Shown one piece after another: positions 8,293-15,866 of a DNA stretch of 35,520 nucleotides; within the stretch, counting starts at the first letter, position 1, and every line of letters begins with the position of its first letter. Location of the stretch: positions 1 to 35,520 of the forward strand of contig LVAE01000049.1 in the NCBI GenBank assembly GCA_001603905.1. Direction: 5' to 3'. Below the pieces are notes generated by a model. It made no database searches and was not told the origin of the DNA. It saw nothing but the letters and a program-made list of their open reading frames with translations. The position numbers were made by a program, and so were the translations under genes. The DNA is from Fibrobacterales bacterium Fibro_02. Lineage in GTDB: Bacteria; Fibrobacterota; Fibrobacteria; Fibrobacterales; Fibrobacteraceae.

Positions 8293-9345
8293 CTATTCGA
8301 CGATCAGAACCTTGTCGCCGTCGTTCATCTTGGACTGGCCTTCGACAATGATGGTTTCGTCTCCTTCGAGACCTTCAATAATCTGCACGTCGTCCTTGGT
8401 CTGTACACCCAGTTTCACTATCTTGCGGAGTGCCTTGCCTTCGGCATCGACGGTCCAGATGGCATTCAGGCCGTTACGGTAGACGATAGCTTCGGCGGGA
8501 ACCACGATGCCTTCAACCTGGCGAGCATCGAGTTCGGCGGAAACAAACATGCCGGGCAGGAGCTTTTTACCCTTGTTGTCGAAGGTCACTTCGACGGGGA
8601 AGAAACGGGTGATAGGGTCTGCGGCAAGAGGAATGAGCGTGACTTTTCCCTTGAGTGTTTCTCCGGCAACGGTCACGGTTGCAGAAGCTCCCTTCTTGAA
8701 GTAGCCGATATCCTGGCTTGTAACGTTCAGCTTGAGGATGACCTTGTTCAGCTTGGCGATCGTTGCGAACTTGGCGCCGACTCCGGGAGTCTGGCCGACC
8801 TGGAACTTGAGCTCGGTCACCACACCTGCCTCGGGGGCGAGAATTAAGGTGGCGCGGCGGGCTGCTTCGAGGTTCATCTTGGCGACCTTGAGCTGCATTT
8901 CCTGGGAATCCATATCCTGCTGGCTGATGCCGCCCTTCTGGTAGACTTCGCGCATGCGTTCCGTTGCCTTTTCAAGCACCGCGATTTGTTCCTGGGCCTG
9001 CTGGTACTGGGTGTTGTCGCCGGTGTAGAGGTATTCGGCGAGAACCTGGTCCTTTTGTACGGAGGAACCGACCTGGACGTTAATCTTTGCGATGGGGTCG
9101 CCCATCTTGCAGATGGCGCTGTTCTGGTTCATCCCTTCGATGGTGCCGCTGTATTTGCGCACATCGGTAAGCTTTGCTTTAGCGGCCTTTACCACGCGGG
9201 CCGGCTTGCCTTTTTCCTTCTGGATTTCTTCGATGGTTGAGGCTTTCTTGGGTTCGTTGTTCTTGGCCTCGTCCTTTTGGTTACAGGCAACGAGGAGCAT
9301 AGATGCTGTGGCGAGGGTCAGGAGGGTTTTGAGTGTCTTATTCAT
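8293..9345 (-). CDS. RND efflux periplasmic adaptor (membrane fusion) lipoprotein
   Basis: An adaptor of 350 residues bridging the pump and the outer-membrane channel. A lipoprotein signal with lipobox LVAC ends at about residue 21, so it is lipid-anchored, probably in the inner membrane. The barrel-sandwich/lipoyl halves flank a helical hairpin (roughly 110-165, rich in Gln, Glu and Met). The later segment LPGMFVSAEL and VVPAEAIVYRNG are hallmarks of the beta-barrel and membrane-proximal domains of HlyD/AcrA-type adaptors. GAGGAAAG precedes the ATG. It starts 15 bp after the tolC-like gene and ends 12 bp before the pump gene, so the three are surely one transcript. Confidence 0.92.
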   Translation of the reverse strand: MNKTLKTLLTLATASMLLVACNQKDEAKNNEPKKASTIEEIQKEKGKPARVVKAAKAKLTDVRKYSGTIEGMNQNSAICKMGDPIAKINVQVGSSVQKDQVLAEYLYTGDNTQYQQAQEQIAVLEKATERMREVYQKGGISQQDMDSQEMQLKVAKMNLEAARRATLILAPEAGVVTELKFQVGQTPGVGAKFATIAKLNKVILKLNVTSQDIGYFKKGASATVTVAGETLKGKVTLIPLAADPITRFFPVEVTFDNKGKKLLPGMFVSAELDARQVEGIVVPAEAIVYRNGLNAIWTVDAEGKALRKIVKLGVQTKDDVQIIEGLEGDETIIVEGQSKMNDGDKVLIVE

Positions 9346-9360
9346 TCTTTCCTCTTCTTA

Positions 9361-10764
9361 TTAATATTCACCGGTGGCCTGGAGAAGTGCGTTGTAGGCC
9401 TTGTTCCATTCGACGATAGCCGACATATAGTCGAGCTTTGCTGTGCGGAGGCTGTTCTCTGCAGTGAGAAGGTTCAGCTGCGTTTCGCGTCCAATTTTGT
9501 AGGCCGCATTCGTCAGGTCATAATTCTTTTGTGCAAGATCGATTTGGCGCTTTGCAATTTCGATTTGCGAGTTAGCGTCTTCGAGCGTGTTGGCGCAGGA
9601 TTCAATCTGTACGCGGAATCCGCGTTCGGCGGTTTCCTTCTTGATTTGGGTGCTGCGCAGGTTCGACTTGGCCTGTACCACGGCTTCCTTGGTCTTCATG
9701 CCGTTAAACAGGTTCATCTTGAGGTTAAGGGCGATATACTTGTTGATGTTTTCGTCCCAGTCCGGAGCGTCCCACTGGTAGAAGTGGTTCTTGTTGTTGC
9801 TGTATTTAAGACCGCCAATGAGAACGATTGTGGGCTTGTATCCGCCCTCTTCGATAGAGATGTTCTTGACGAGCATTTCTTCGCTCGCTTCGAGCATCAC
9901 CAGTTCCTTGCGGCGCTTTTTCACGTTCGCCATGGAGGTGTCGGGATAGGAGTAGCCCTGCAACGGGTCGCGAAGGTCTCCCTTGAATTGTACTTCGGAT
10001 TCCCATTCCATGCCCATGGTGTTAAGAAGGGCGTTGCGGGCGAGGACTCTGCTTTTTTCCATGCTGTTAATCTTGGAATTCAGCTGGTCCATCGAAAGCT
10101 GCACACGGATCAGGTCAAGCTCGGTGGCAAGTCCGCTCTTGAGCGACTGTTCCACGAAGTTCAGGTTTTCCTGGAGCATGTTCTTGGATTCGTAGAGAAT
10201 CGTGACTGCGGAATCCAGGTAGATGAGCTGGTCGAAAGCGTTTTCAACATCGTAGCGGACGCTTGCCTTGGTGTTGTCCAGGTTTACTTCTTTCAAGTGC
10301 TTGTAGACCTTCGCAATTTCGATTCCGGTTCCCACCTTACCTTGGGCGTAAAGAATCTGGGTTGCGGTGAGTCCGACGCTGGACTGCCAGCGGTATCCCT
10401 GGGACTTCATGCCGTAAATGAGCCCGTCCATGGCTGGGGCAAGAGCGTTTGCCGCAAAAGGTTCATTATCACCTGCATCCATAGCGGATGCGGCTTTGCT
10501 TAAACTCTTGCTGTTTTCCACATCGTCCAACCCAAAAATGCGGGTGACGGTTGCGTCGAGGTCAATGGAGGGTAGGGCGCTTCCGTACCCGGCATCAACC
10601 TGCGAATTCGCCGAAACGAGTTCTTCTTCGGCGGTTTTGACGTCTGAGGACTTTTCGAGGGCGATTTTGACGGCTTCTTCGCGCGTATAAGTTGTTGCAC
10701 CCGCCCATTGCGGGGTTGCGAGGCACAGCGCCATGGCCGATAATGCTGCTAAATGCCTGGGCAT
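9361..10764 (-). CDS. TolC-family outer-membrane efflux channel
   Basis: A TolC-type outer-membrane factor of 467 residues. An N-terminal signal peptide ends near AGATT, followed by TREEAVKIALEKSSDVKTAEEEL, the usual first helix of the family. Two long helical repeats follow; the second includes NYDLTNAAYKIGRETQLNLL, matching the conserved TolC phrase around AxxxYxxGxxxxLxLL. The ATG at 10764 was chosen because AGGAGA lies seven bases before it and the signal peptide then begins properly; an in-frame TTG at 10794 would add ten charged residues ahead of the signal. It is the first gene of the efflux operon, with its promoter in the 10765-11019 region. Confidence 0.9.
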   Translation of the reverse strand: MPRHLAALSAMALCLATPQWAGATTYTREEAVKIALEKSSDVKTAEEELVSANSQVDAGYGSALPSIDLDATVTRIFGLDDVENSKSLSKAASAMDAGDNEPFAANALAPAMDGLIYGMKSQGYRWQSSVGLTATQILYAQGKVGTGIEIAKVYKHLKEVNLDNTKASVRYDVENAFDQLIYLDSAVTILYESKNMLQENLNFVEQSLKSGLATELDLIRVQLSMDQLNSKINSMEKSRVLARNALLNTMGMEWESEVQFKGDLRDPLQGYSYPDTSMANVKKRRKELVMLEASEEMLVKNISIEEGGYKPTIVLIGGLKYSNNKNHFYQWDAPDWDENINKYIALNLKMNLFNGMKTKEAVVQAKSNLRSTQIKKETAERGFRVQIESCANTLEDANSQIEIAKRQIDLAQKNYDLTNAAYKIGRETQLNLLTAENSLRTAKLDYMSAIVEWNKAYNALLQATGEY

Positions 10765-11019
10765 TCTTTCTCCTATAGTTTTTTTGCGCTCCAAATGTAA
10801 AAAATTATTGCACCATATAAAAGGGGATGGGGGAGTTTAGGGGGATGAAATGCACTAAAAAGGGTATGAATGGAGGGGATGTTAAATGAAAAATGGAAAC
10901 TGATGCGTGGGTTGGGAGCTTGAAAAAAAAGAGCGAAATACGGTTCTTGGTTGTGTTAAAAAACTTATATTTATGCTATAAAACTGGTGCGTCCATCCTT
11001 TTTAGGTATTGAGGTGTTT
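10765..11019. promoter_or_regulatory. Divergent promoter region between tolC-like gene and the large lipoprotein gene
   Basis: A 255-bp AT-rich gap between divergent genes. On the plus strand TGCTATAAA (about 10974-10982) looks like an extended -10 about 38 bases before the lipoprotein ATG. On the minus strand TGCAATAAT (about 10804-10812) could serve the efflux operon. Neither has a clear -35 hexamer. The purine-rich middle (10826-10880, repeated GGGGGA/GGAGGGGA) has no gene that I can support. No tight inverted repeat that would suggest a local repressor site was found. Confidence 0.35.
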
Positions 11020-13425
11020 ATGATTTCCAAAAGAATCACGAAACAATTGCTGTCCGTTTCTGCGGTGGCATTCTTGCTTGCCGCCTGTAGCAACAGTTCC
11101 GGTGTCCCTGGCGAAGATTCGAATCCTTTGGCAAAACAGGTCAAGGGGATGTGGTGGGGCGTTATTGATAGTACAGGCTCCGTTGCATCGGGAAGCGGTT
11201 CCCGGAAGTTTACGCAAGTCGGTCACGCATTTGAGCTCAACGAAGACGGCTCGGGCTATGCAGTTTCCTTGTTTTTTGACGGCGAAAACAACGAACTGAC
11301 TTATATTGTCGGTGGTAAGAACTTTGCTCAGCTCACTTATACATCGCTCTCTAATGGTGAAATCAATGTGTCTTTCGATAATACTGGTTCGTATTACGCC
11401 GACTACTATAAGGCTTGGACTCTGAATTATGCGGACAGCTGCATCTATGTGAACGACGGAATGCACAAGTTCCGGTTAGAACGTGCTAGCGGTGCAATGA
11501 CCGGTATGATCAAGGATTGGGATTATACTGCCAATGGTGGTGCTTCTCTCCCCACGAACTACAACATAAACGATGCGGACTTCACGCGCGACAATTGGCG
11601 CAATCAGGAGGCTATCTACATTTGGGACGGTCAAACGAAGATTAATGACGACAATCGAAAAGATCCCAACTCCTATACGCTTGTAACCTTGCCTTGGCAC
11701 GAAGGCGAAAAACAGACCAACCTGCCCAATCTATTTACAGACGGACTGACCCCCGAAAACGGCTGGGAATGGGTGCTTAACCGTTGCGGAAGTACGGTAA
11801 TGCCCAATAACAATTTCTTTGCCGTTTACAATAAGTACACGGGAATCCTTCGTTTCTTCTACTATTTGCCGAACGGAGTGACGACGGGTAATGACCACGT
11901 GTGGCAGATTTCCATGACCGATAATATTGCGTTGCATTCCCTGTTTGGCTACGGATTGCCGTCTACGGCGAATGTCATGGACAGGAGCTTGCTTGGACCG
12001 ACCGGGAATGGCACAATGGTGAATTATGTGGCGCCCTGGGTGGAAATGAGGAGCGATGATGGTCTTATTGTACCCAAGGATGGATGGTGGGCCTTCGATG
12101 TGGACCTTTCGCTGTACCGTCCGAATTCAGAAATTCTCAAGAACGACAACATCTATCTGCTGATGCGTTCATGGAATGCGCAACATGTTTCGCTTCACAG
12201 CACCATAACGGCATCCATCGATGGCTCTCTGAAGGAGAAAGTCAAGGAATCTAAAACGTCTGGTAGCGATATTGCAAAGGGAGCTCTGATGTTAGGATCT
12301 GCCGCCATCAATATTGCTGCCGGTATCGGATTTTTCCAGTCAACTGGCAGCGATAATATTGCCAAAGGTTTGGGCTCGCTCGCTAGTGTTTTAGGATGTG
12401 GCAAGGAATTCGCGGGACTCTTCGGTGAAAAGTCCGGACCCTTCGAGGCCGAAATCAGTTTGGGTCTCGACGGAACCATTGACACGGAGGGCTTCATTAA
12501 GGGCTCTGCCACCAACATCGGCGTGGCGTCTCCTACGCTTTTCCTGAAGGACTTTATCCTTGAAAACTCTCCTTCGCTTGGGCATGGGGCGTGGAACATC
12601 AAGAAGTATCCCGTGGTACATGTGTTCAAAGACATCAAGTATTACGGAACAGATAATGAAAAAGCGCCTGCATATACGTTTGTTGACTTCCCTTATTTCT
12701 TTGATCCGAGCAGTATCGAGGTGGAGCTGAACCCCGACGTGTTCCCGGAAAAAGATATTGAGTGGATCCAGGTCGATGCCACTTGCGTGGGGACGAAGCG
12801 TACGGGGGTGAACGGCACGGATAGATACCGTTTAGCTTATGGTCTTACTCCGACATATAGGGGAAAGTCTGCTGCGAAGATTATGTCTATGTCCTATGGC
12901 AGTTTGAGATACCATATTGCCACTATCGGTCCCGTGCATGATTTCTTCAGCTGGTATGGTGCTGCTTATGAAAGCGGTATGGAACATCTGGTGCTTGTTT
13001 ATGATGGTGTTAAAGATGGTAAGGGGCAGAAGATTTATGGCCGAGGCTACGAGAATGGCTACGCGATTGAACCGATGCTGTTGAATGGAGTTGGTTCTGG
13101 CATTCTTGCCGATGCAGATGCTTTGTTGGCGGCAGACATTTATGCCCCTGCGCTCGAAGTGAATGTTGTTGTCAATGTAAAGTTGAAGAACCGTGCGGAA
13201 CCGATTGCGTTCAGTCGCAACTACCTGCCGGAATTTAACGACATTTCCTTGAGCGAGGCCGAAGGCATCTACCAAAAAATCAAGGAACACGAACTGAATC
13301 CCAAGCAGAAAGGCCACAGGGAAAGTTACGATTATCAGGTGAAACGCTTGGGGAGTATGCTCAACTGGCTGCAGAGTACATTTAAGAAGGACCGCTGCAA
13401 TCCTCTGTGCAAAAAATCGACTTAA
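11020..13425 (+). CDS. Large lipoprotein of unknown function
   Basis: I do not recognise this protein of 801 residues. A lipoprotein signal is clear: MISKRITKQLLSV, hydrophobic core, lipobox LAAC at about residue 24, then a Ser/Asn-rich linker. The start at 11020 was chosen over the in-frame ATG at 10987 because GAGG precedes it and the signal then has normal length. The first half is rich in Trp, Tyr and Asn, suggesting beta structure. Residues about 404-465 form a Gly/Ala-rich hydrophobic stretch (IAKGALMLGSAAINIAAG) that might insert in or pass a membrane. The C-terminal third is again soluble and ends with Lys/Cys-rich residues. It stands alone, divergent from the efflux operon, and is probably surface or outer-membrane anchored. 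No substrate or enzymatic motif was found. Confidence 0.8.
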   Translation: MISKRITKQLLSVSAVAFLLAACSNSSGVPGEDSNPLAKQVKGMWWGVIDSTGSVASGSGSRKFTQVGHAFELNEDGSGYAVSLFFDGENNELTYIVGGKNFAQLTYTSLSNGEINVSFDNTGSYYADYYKAWTLNYADSCIYVNDGMHKFRLERASGAMTGMIKDWDYTANGGASLPTNYNINDADFTRDNWRNQEAIYIWDGQTKINDDNRKDPNSYTLVTLPWHEGEKQTNLPNLFTDGLTPENGWEWVLNRCGSTVMPNNNFFAVYNKYTGILRFFYYLPNGVTTGNDHVWQISMTDNIALHSLFGYGLPSTANVMDRSLLGPTGNGTMVNYVAPWVEMRSDDGLIVPKDGWWAFDVDLSLYRPNSEILKNDNIYLLMRSWNAQHVSLHSTITASIDGSLKEKVKESKTSGSDIAKGALMLGSAAINIAAGIGFFQSTGSDNIAKGLGSLASVLGCGKEFAGLFGEKSGPFEAEISLGLDGTIDTEGFIKGSATNIGVASPTLFLKDFILENSPSLGHGAWNIKKYPVVHVFKDIKYYGTDNEKAPAYTFVDFPYFFDPSSIEVELNPDVFPEKDIEWIQVDATCVGTKRTGVNGTDRYRLAYGLTPTYRGKSAAKIMSMSYGSLRYHIATIGPVHDFFSWYGAAYESGMEHLVLVYDGVKDGKGQKIYGRGYENGYAIEPMLLNGVGSGILADADALLAADIYAPALEVNVVVNVKLKNRAEPIAFSRNYLPEFNDISLSEAEGIYQKIKEHELNPKQKGHRESYDYQVKRLGSMLNWLQSTFKKDRCNPLCKKST

Positions 13426-13430
13426 AAAAT

Positions 13431-13530
13431 ATACGAACAACGAGAAGAGAGAACTCCAAAAGGGTTAGTTAGTAAACATACGAACAACGAAAACTCCAAA
13501 AGGGTTAGCTAGTAAACATACGAACAACGA
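13431..13530. repeat. 40-bp tandem duplication with three ATACGAACAACGA boxes
   Basis: Bases 13451-13490 and 13491-13530 are adjacent copies of a 40-bp unit differing at two positions (G/A at the first base; GTTAGTT/GTTAGCT). A third partial copy of the 13-bp end, ATACGAACAACGA, lies at 13431-13443. The three 13-mers therefore start at 13431, 13478 and 13518. The array lies between the lipoprotein stop codon and the terminator, so it would be part of the 3' untranslated RNA. Confidence 0.85.
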
Positions 13531-13560
13531 AAAAAGACTCGCCAAAGGCGAGCCTTTTTA
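13531..13560. terminator. Bidirectional intrinsic terminator
   Basis: Stem CTCGCC/GGCGAG (13538-13543 and 13547-13552) with loop AAA, flanked by A residues on the left and TTTTT on the right, so it can act on both strands. It lies between the convergent lipoprotein gene (plus) and ybaB (minus). Confidence 0.8.
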
Positions 13561-13582
13561 TATAAATGAATAAGGGAAAGTA

Positions 13583-13891
13583 TTACATCAGGCCGGGGAT
13601 TTTCATGCCGCCGGTAATGCCGCTGATGCTTTCTTGGGTGGCGTCGTCCTTCTTCTTGACGGCGGAGTTGATGGCTGCCATGAGCAGGTCTTCGAGGGCT
13701 TCCACATCGTCCTTGTCCACTGCATCGGGATTGATCTTGATCATCGTGACGACGCCCTTACCGTTGATGGCGACCTTCACCATTCCGCCACCAGCTTCGG
13801 CTTCGAAGCTCTGGGCCTTGAGATCGCTTTGCGCCTTGATCATCTTGCTCTGCATCTTCTGAAGGTCGCGTAACATTTTGCTCATGTCCAT
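13583..13891 (-). CDS. ybaB: YbaB/EbfC-family nucleoid-associated protein
   Basis: A small DNA-binding protein of 102 residues. The family pattern is clear: MLRDLQKMQSKMIKAQ, then the Gly-rich GGGMVKVAINGKGVV turn, IKINPDAVD, and DLLMAAINSA. Known homologues form dimers that bind DNA and shape the nucleoid. The usual neighbours dnaX and recR are absent here; instead it is 68 bp downstream of cvpA. GAGGA lies upstream of the first ATG. A TATATTTA box at about 13935-13942 (minus strand) suggests it also has its own promoter. Confidence 0.92.
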   Translation of the reverse strand: MDMSKMLRDLQKMQSKMIKAQSDLKAQSFEAEAGGGMVKVAINGKGVVTMIKINPDAVDKDDVEALEDLLMAAINSAVKKKDDATQESISGITGGMKIPGLM

Positions 13892-13959
13892 AATGAAATC
13901 CTCATGGTTGTTTTTTAAAAGTGTAGTTCCCGCGGTAAATATAATATTTTATCGCGATT

Positions 13960-14763
13960 TTATTTTGCAATGTCTTCCGTGGCAGTTTTTGCGGCGGCGC
14001 TTGCCTTTTCCGATGCCGTTTCTGCAGCCTTCTCGATAACATCCTTGGCGGTTTCGGTGGCCTTGTCAGAGATGTCAGATGCCTTCTCTGTCGCCTTGTC
14101 GAGAGCTTCCTTGGCAGCGTCCTTTGCAGATTCAGCGGCTTTGTCGGTAGCTTCCTTGATGGCGTCCTTGGCTGCTTCGGTAGCTTTTTCTGTCGCTTCC
14201 TTAGCGACTTCGTTGGCCTTTTCGGCGGCCCTGTCCGTCAGGGACTTGGTAAGTTCGCTAGCCTTGCGTTCGGCGACTCCGACGAGATCGATTGGCTCCG
14301 TGGAGTATCCGAATAACTTGAGTGCGCACTTGTAGGTGGAGTAGGCCAGGGCGTTGTCGCGCTTTTCGTGGAGAACCCCGCCGAAGGGCAGGATGTGCAG
14401 GATTGTCAGGAGGACAAAGCAGATGAGGATTGCCTTGATGGCTCCAAAAACGCCCCCCAGGATACGGTCCGCCTTGCCCGCAGCGGTTCCTGAAATGGAC
14501 TTGTTGATGACGTGGCTGATAAAGAGAAATCCCAAGAAGGGAACCAAGAATCCGATGCAGATGCAGACCAGTGTTGCCGAGAAACTGTTTGTTTCGAGAA
14601 ATTCGGCTACGTATTCCGAAAGAAAGCTGTTTGCAAAGTAGGCGCCTGCGATTGCTGCGGCCCAGGCGAGCAGACGGAAAATGCCTCGCAGGAGCCCGTG
14701 CCAAAGGCCAAGCAGCGTAAACAAGAGAATGATAACCAGACAGATGATGTCAATAGCGTTCAT
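13960..14763 (-). CDS. CvpA-family membrane protein with long Ala/Lys/Glu helical tail
   Basis: 267 residues in two parts. Residues 1 to about 150 form a CvpA domain with four membrane helices (about 4-24, 30-48, 64-84 and 104-126); the Gly-rich GLWHGLLRGIFRLLAW opening is typical of the colicin V production family. Residues about 168-267 are almost only Ala, Lys, Glu, Thr, Asp and Ser in amphipathic helical repeats (KATEAAKDAIKEATDKAAE and relatives), like LEA or apolipoprotein-type helices. CvpA proteins usually end soon after the membrane part, so this tail is an addition. It starts 7 bp after the Ser/Thr kinase stop codon and was probably co-transcribed with it. Function of the tail is unknown. 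Confidence 0.82.
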   Translation of the reverse strand: MNAIDIICLVIILLFTLLGLWHGLLRGIFRLLAWAAAIAGAYFANSFLSEYVAEFLETNSFSATLVCICIGFLVPFLGFLFISHVINKSISGTAAGKADRILGGVFGAIKAILICFVLLTILHILPFGGVLHEKRDNALAYSTYKCALKLFGYSTEPIDLVGVAERKASELTKSLTDRAAEKANEVAKEATEKATEAAKDAIKEATDKAAESAKDAAKEALDKATEKASDISDKATETAKDVIEKAAETASEKASAAAKTATEDIAK

Positions 14764-14770
14764 GTTGTTT

Positions 14771-15841
14771 TTACAGGTTGGTTAGTGAGCGGATCAAAAA
14801 GAAAATGAATGAAGCGACTGCTGCCCCGGAGATGGCCCCTTCGATAAAGAGTCGCTTGCGGTGAGTGGGGTAGACGGGCGGGTTCATGTAGAGCGTCTCG
14901 TCGAGATCGTCGGTTTTCTGCTTGATGGAATCCTTGATGGCGAAAATCCAGTTTGCCATATAGGGGACCATGTCGCGGGGGAGGTTCCGCATGACGATGG
15001 AGACTTGTTCTGCAGCGTCGAATGCGGTTAGCGGGCGCTTGCGCGGATCCTTGTTTAGCAACTTCACGATAAGCTTGACTAGGCGCGTGGGAATGTCCTT
15101 GGAAAAGGCTTTCTCGGTAACCTTGAGCTTTTGGATTCGCTGGATTGTATCGCTGAAGCTTGTTCCGCGGAACAGGTTTTGCCCTAATAGCATTTCGCAG
15201 GCGATGATGCCGACTGCAAACAGGTCCGAGGCTGGGCTCGCTTCTTCGCCAATAGTTTGCTCGGGGCTCATGTAGGTGACGGTACCGAGAATGGCCCCGG
15301 TCTGCGTCAGGCGTTCTCCGTCGTCATCCTTGCTGAACTTGAGCGGAGATTCGGTGTGGGCGATTCCAAAATCGAGCAGGTGGATTCGACCGTCGTTGTC
15401 GACCATGATGTTTGCCGGTTTCAGGTCACGGTGGACGATTCCCTTGCGGTGGGCTTCACCCAGGGCACAGAGAATTTCGTGCAGGATAGCATAGACGACC
15501 CAAAGCGGCGGCCGATTTACTTTGTCTAGAATTTGGCGGAGCGTGAGCCCGTGGATAAACTCCATGGAGAGCGACAGCTTGCCGTCCTTTTCTTTCCAAA
15601 GGGCATACGGCTTAGTGATAGCGGGGTGGTTCAGGTGCGCAAGGATATTGCCTTCTTGCATGAATCGGCGAATGTTCGTGTCGCTGTCCTCGATATCCTG
15701 CTGCATCTGCTTGACGACCACCATGCGGTCAAGCGACTTGTCGTGGCAAAGCCACAGCTTGCCCATGGCGCCGGAACCGAGTTCCTGCGTCGGCGTGTAT
15801 CCGCCAATCTTGGAAGGCTTTGTATTCTTCGCTTCGGGCAT
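14771..15841 (-). CDS. Tail-anchored Hanks-type serine/threonine protein kinase
   Basis: 356 residues. The kinase domain spans about 12-285 with all key motifs intact: glycine loop GSGAMG, the VVVK lysine, an alpha-C glutamate (FMQEGN), HRDLKPAN, DFGIAH and MSPEQ. It should be an active kinase. One membrane helix at the extreme C-terminus (AAVASFIFFLIRSL) anchors it with the kinase domain in the cytoplasm; there is no PASTA or other extracellular sensor. It is 25 bp downstream of nadB and directly upstream of the CvpA gene, whose Thr/Ser-containing tail is a conceivable substrate (inference only). The 25-bp gap with nadB contains TCATCCCCGCG, similar to an arm of the palindromic element near 1000. 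Confidence 0.9.
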   Translation of the reverse strand: MPEAKNTKPSKIGGYTPTQELGSGAMGKLWLCHDKSLDRMVVVKQMQQDIEDSDTNIRRFMQEGNILAHLNHPAITKPYALWKEKDGKLSLSMEFIHGLTLRQILDKVNRPPLWVVYAILHEILCALGEAHRKGIVHRDLKPANIMVDNDGRIHLLDFGIAHTESPLKFSKDDDGERLTQTGAILGTVTYMSPEQTIGEEASPASDLFAVGIIACEMLLGQNLFRGTSFSDTIQRIQKLKVTEKAFSKDIPTRLVKLIVKLLNKDPRKRPLTAFDAAEQVSIVMRNLPRDMVPYMANWIFAIKDSIKQKTDDLDETLYMNPPVYPTHRKRLFIEGAISGAAVASFIFFLIRSLTNL

Positions 15842-15866
15842 TCTTTATGGTCATCCCCGCGAGGTC

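Noticed and set aside
9277..10503. 408-codon plus-strand frame opposite the tolC-like gene
   Set aside because: The minus-strand TolC-family protein has a signal peptide and family motifs; the antisense translation is rich in Val, His and Phe as expected of a shadow.
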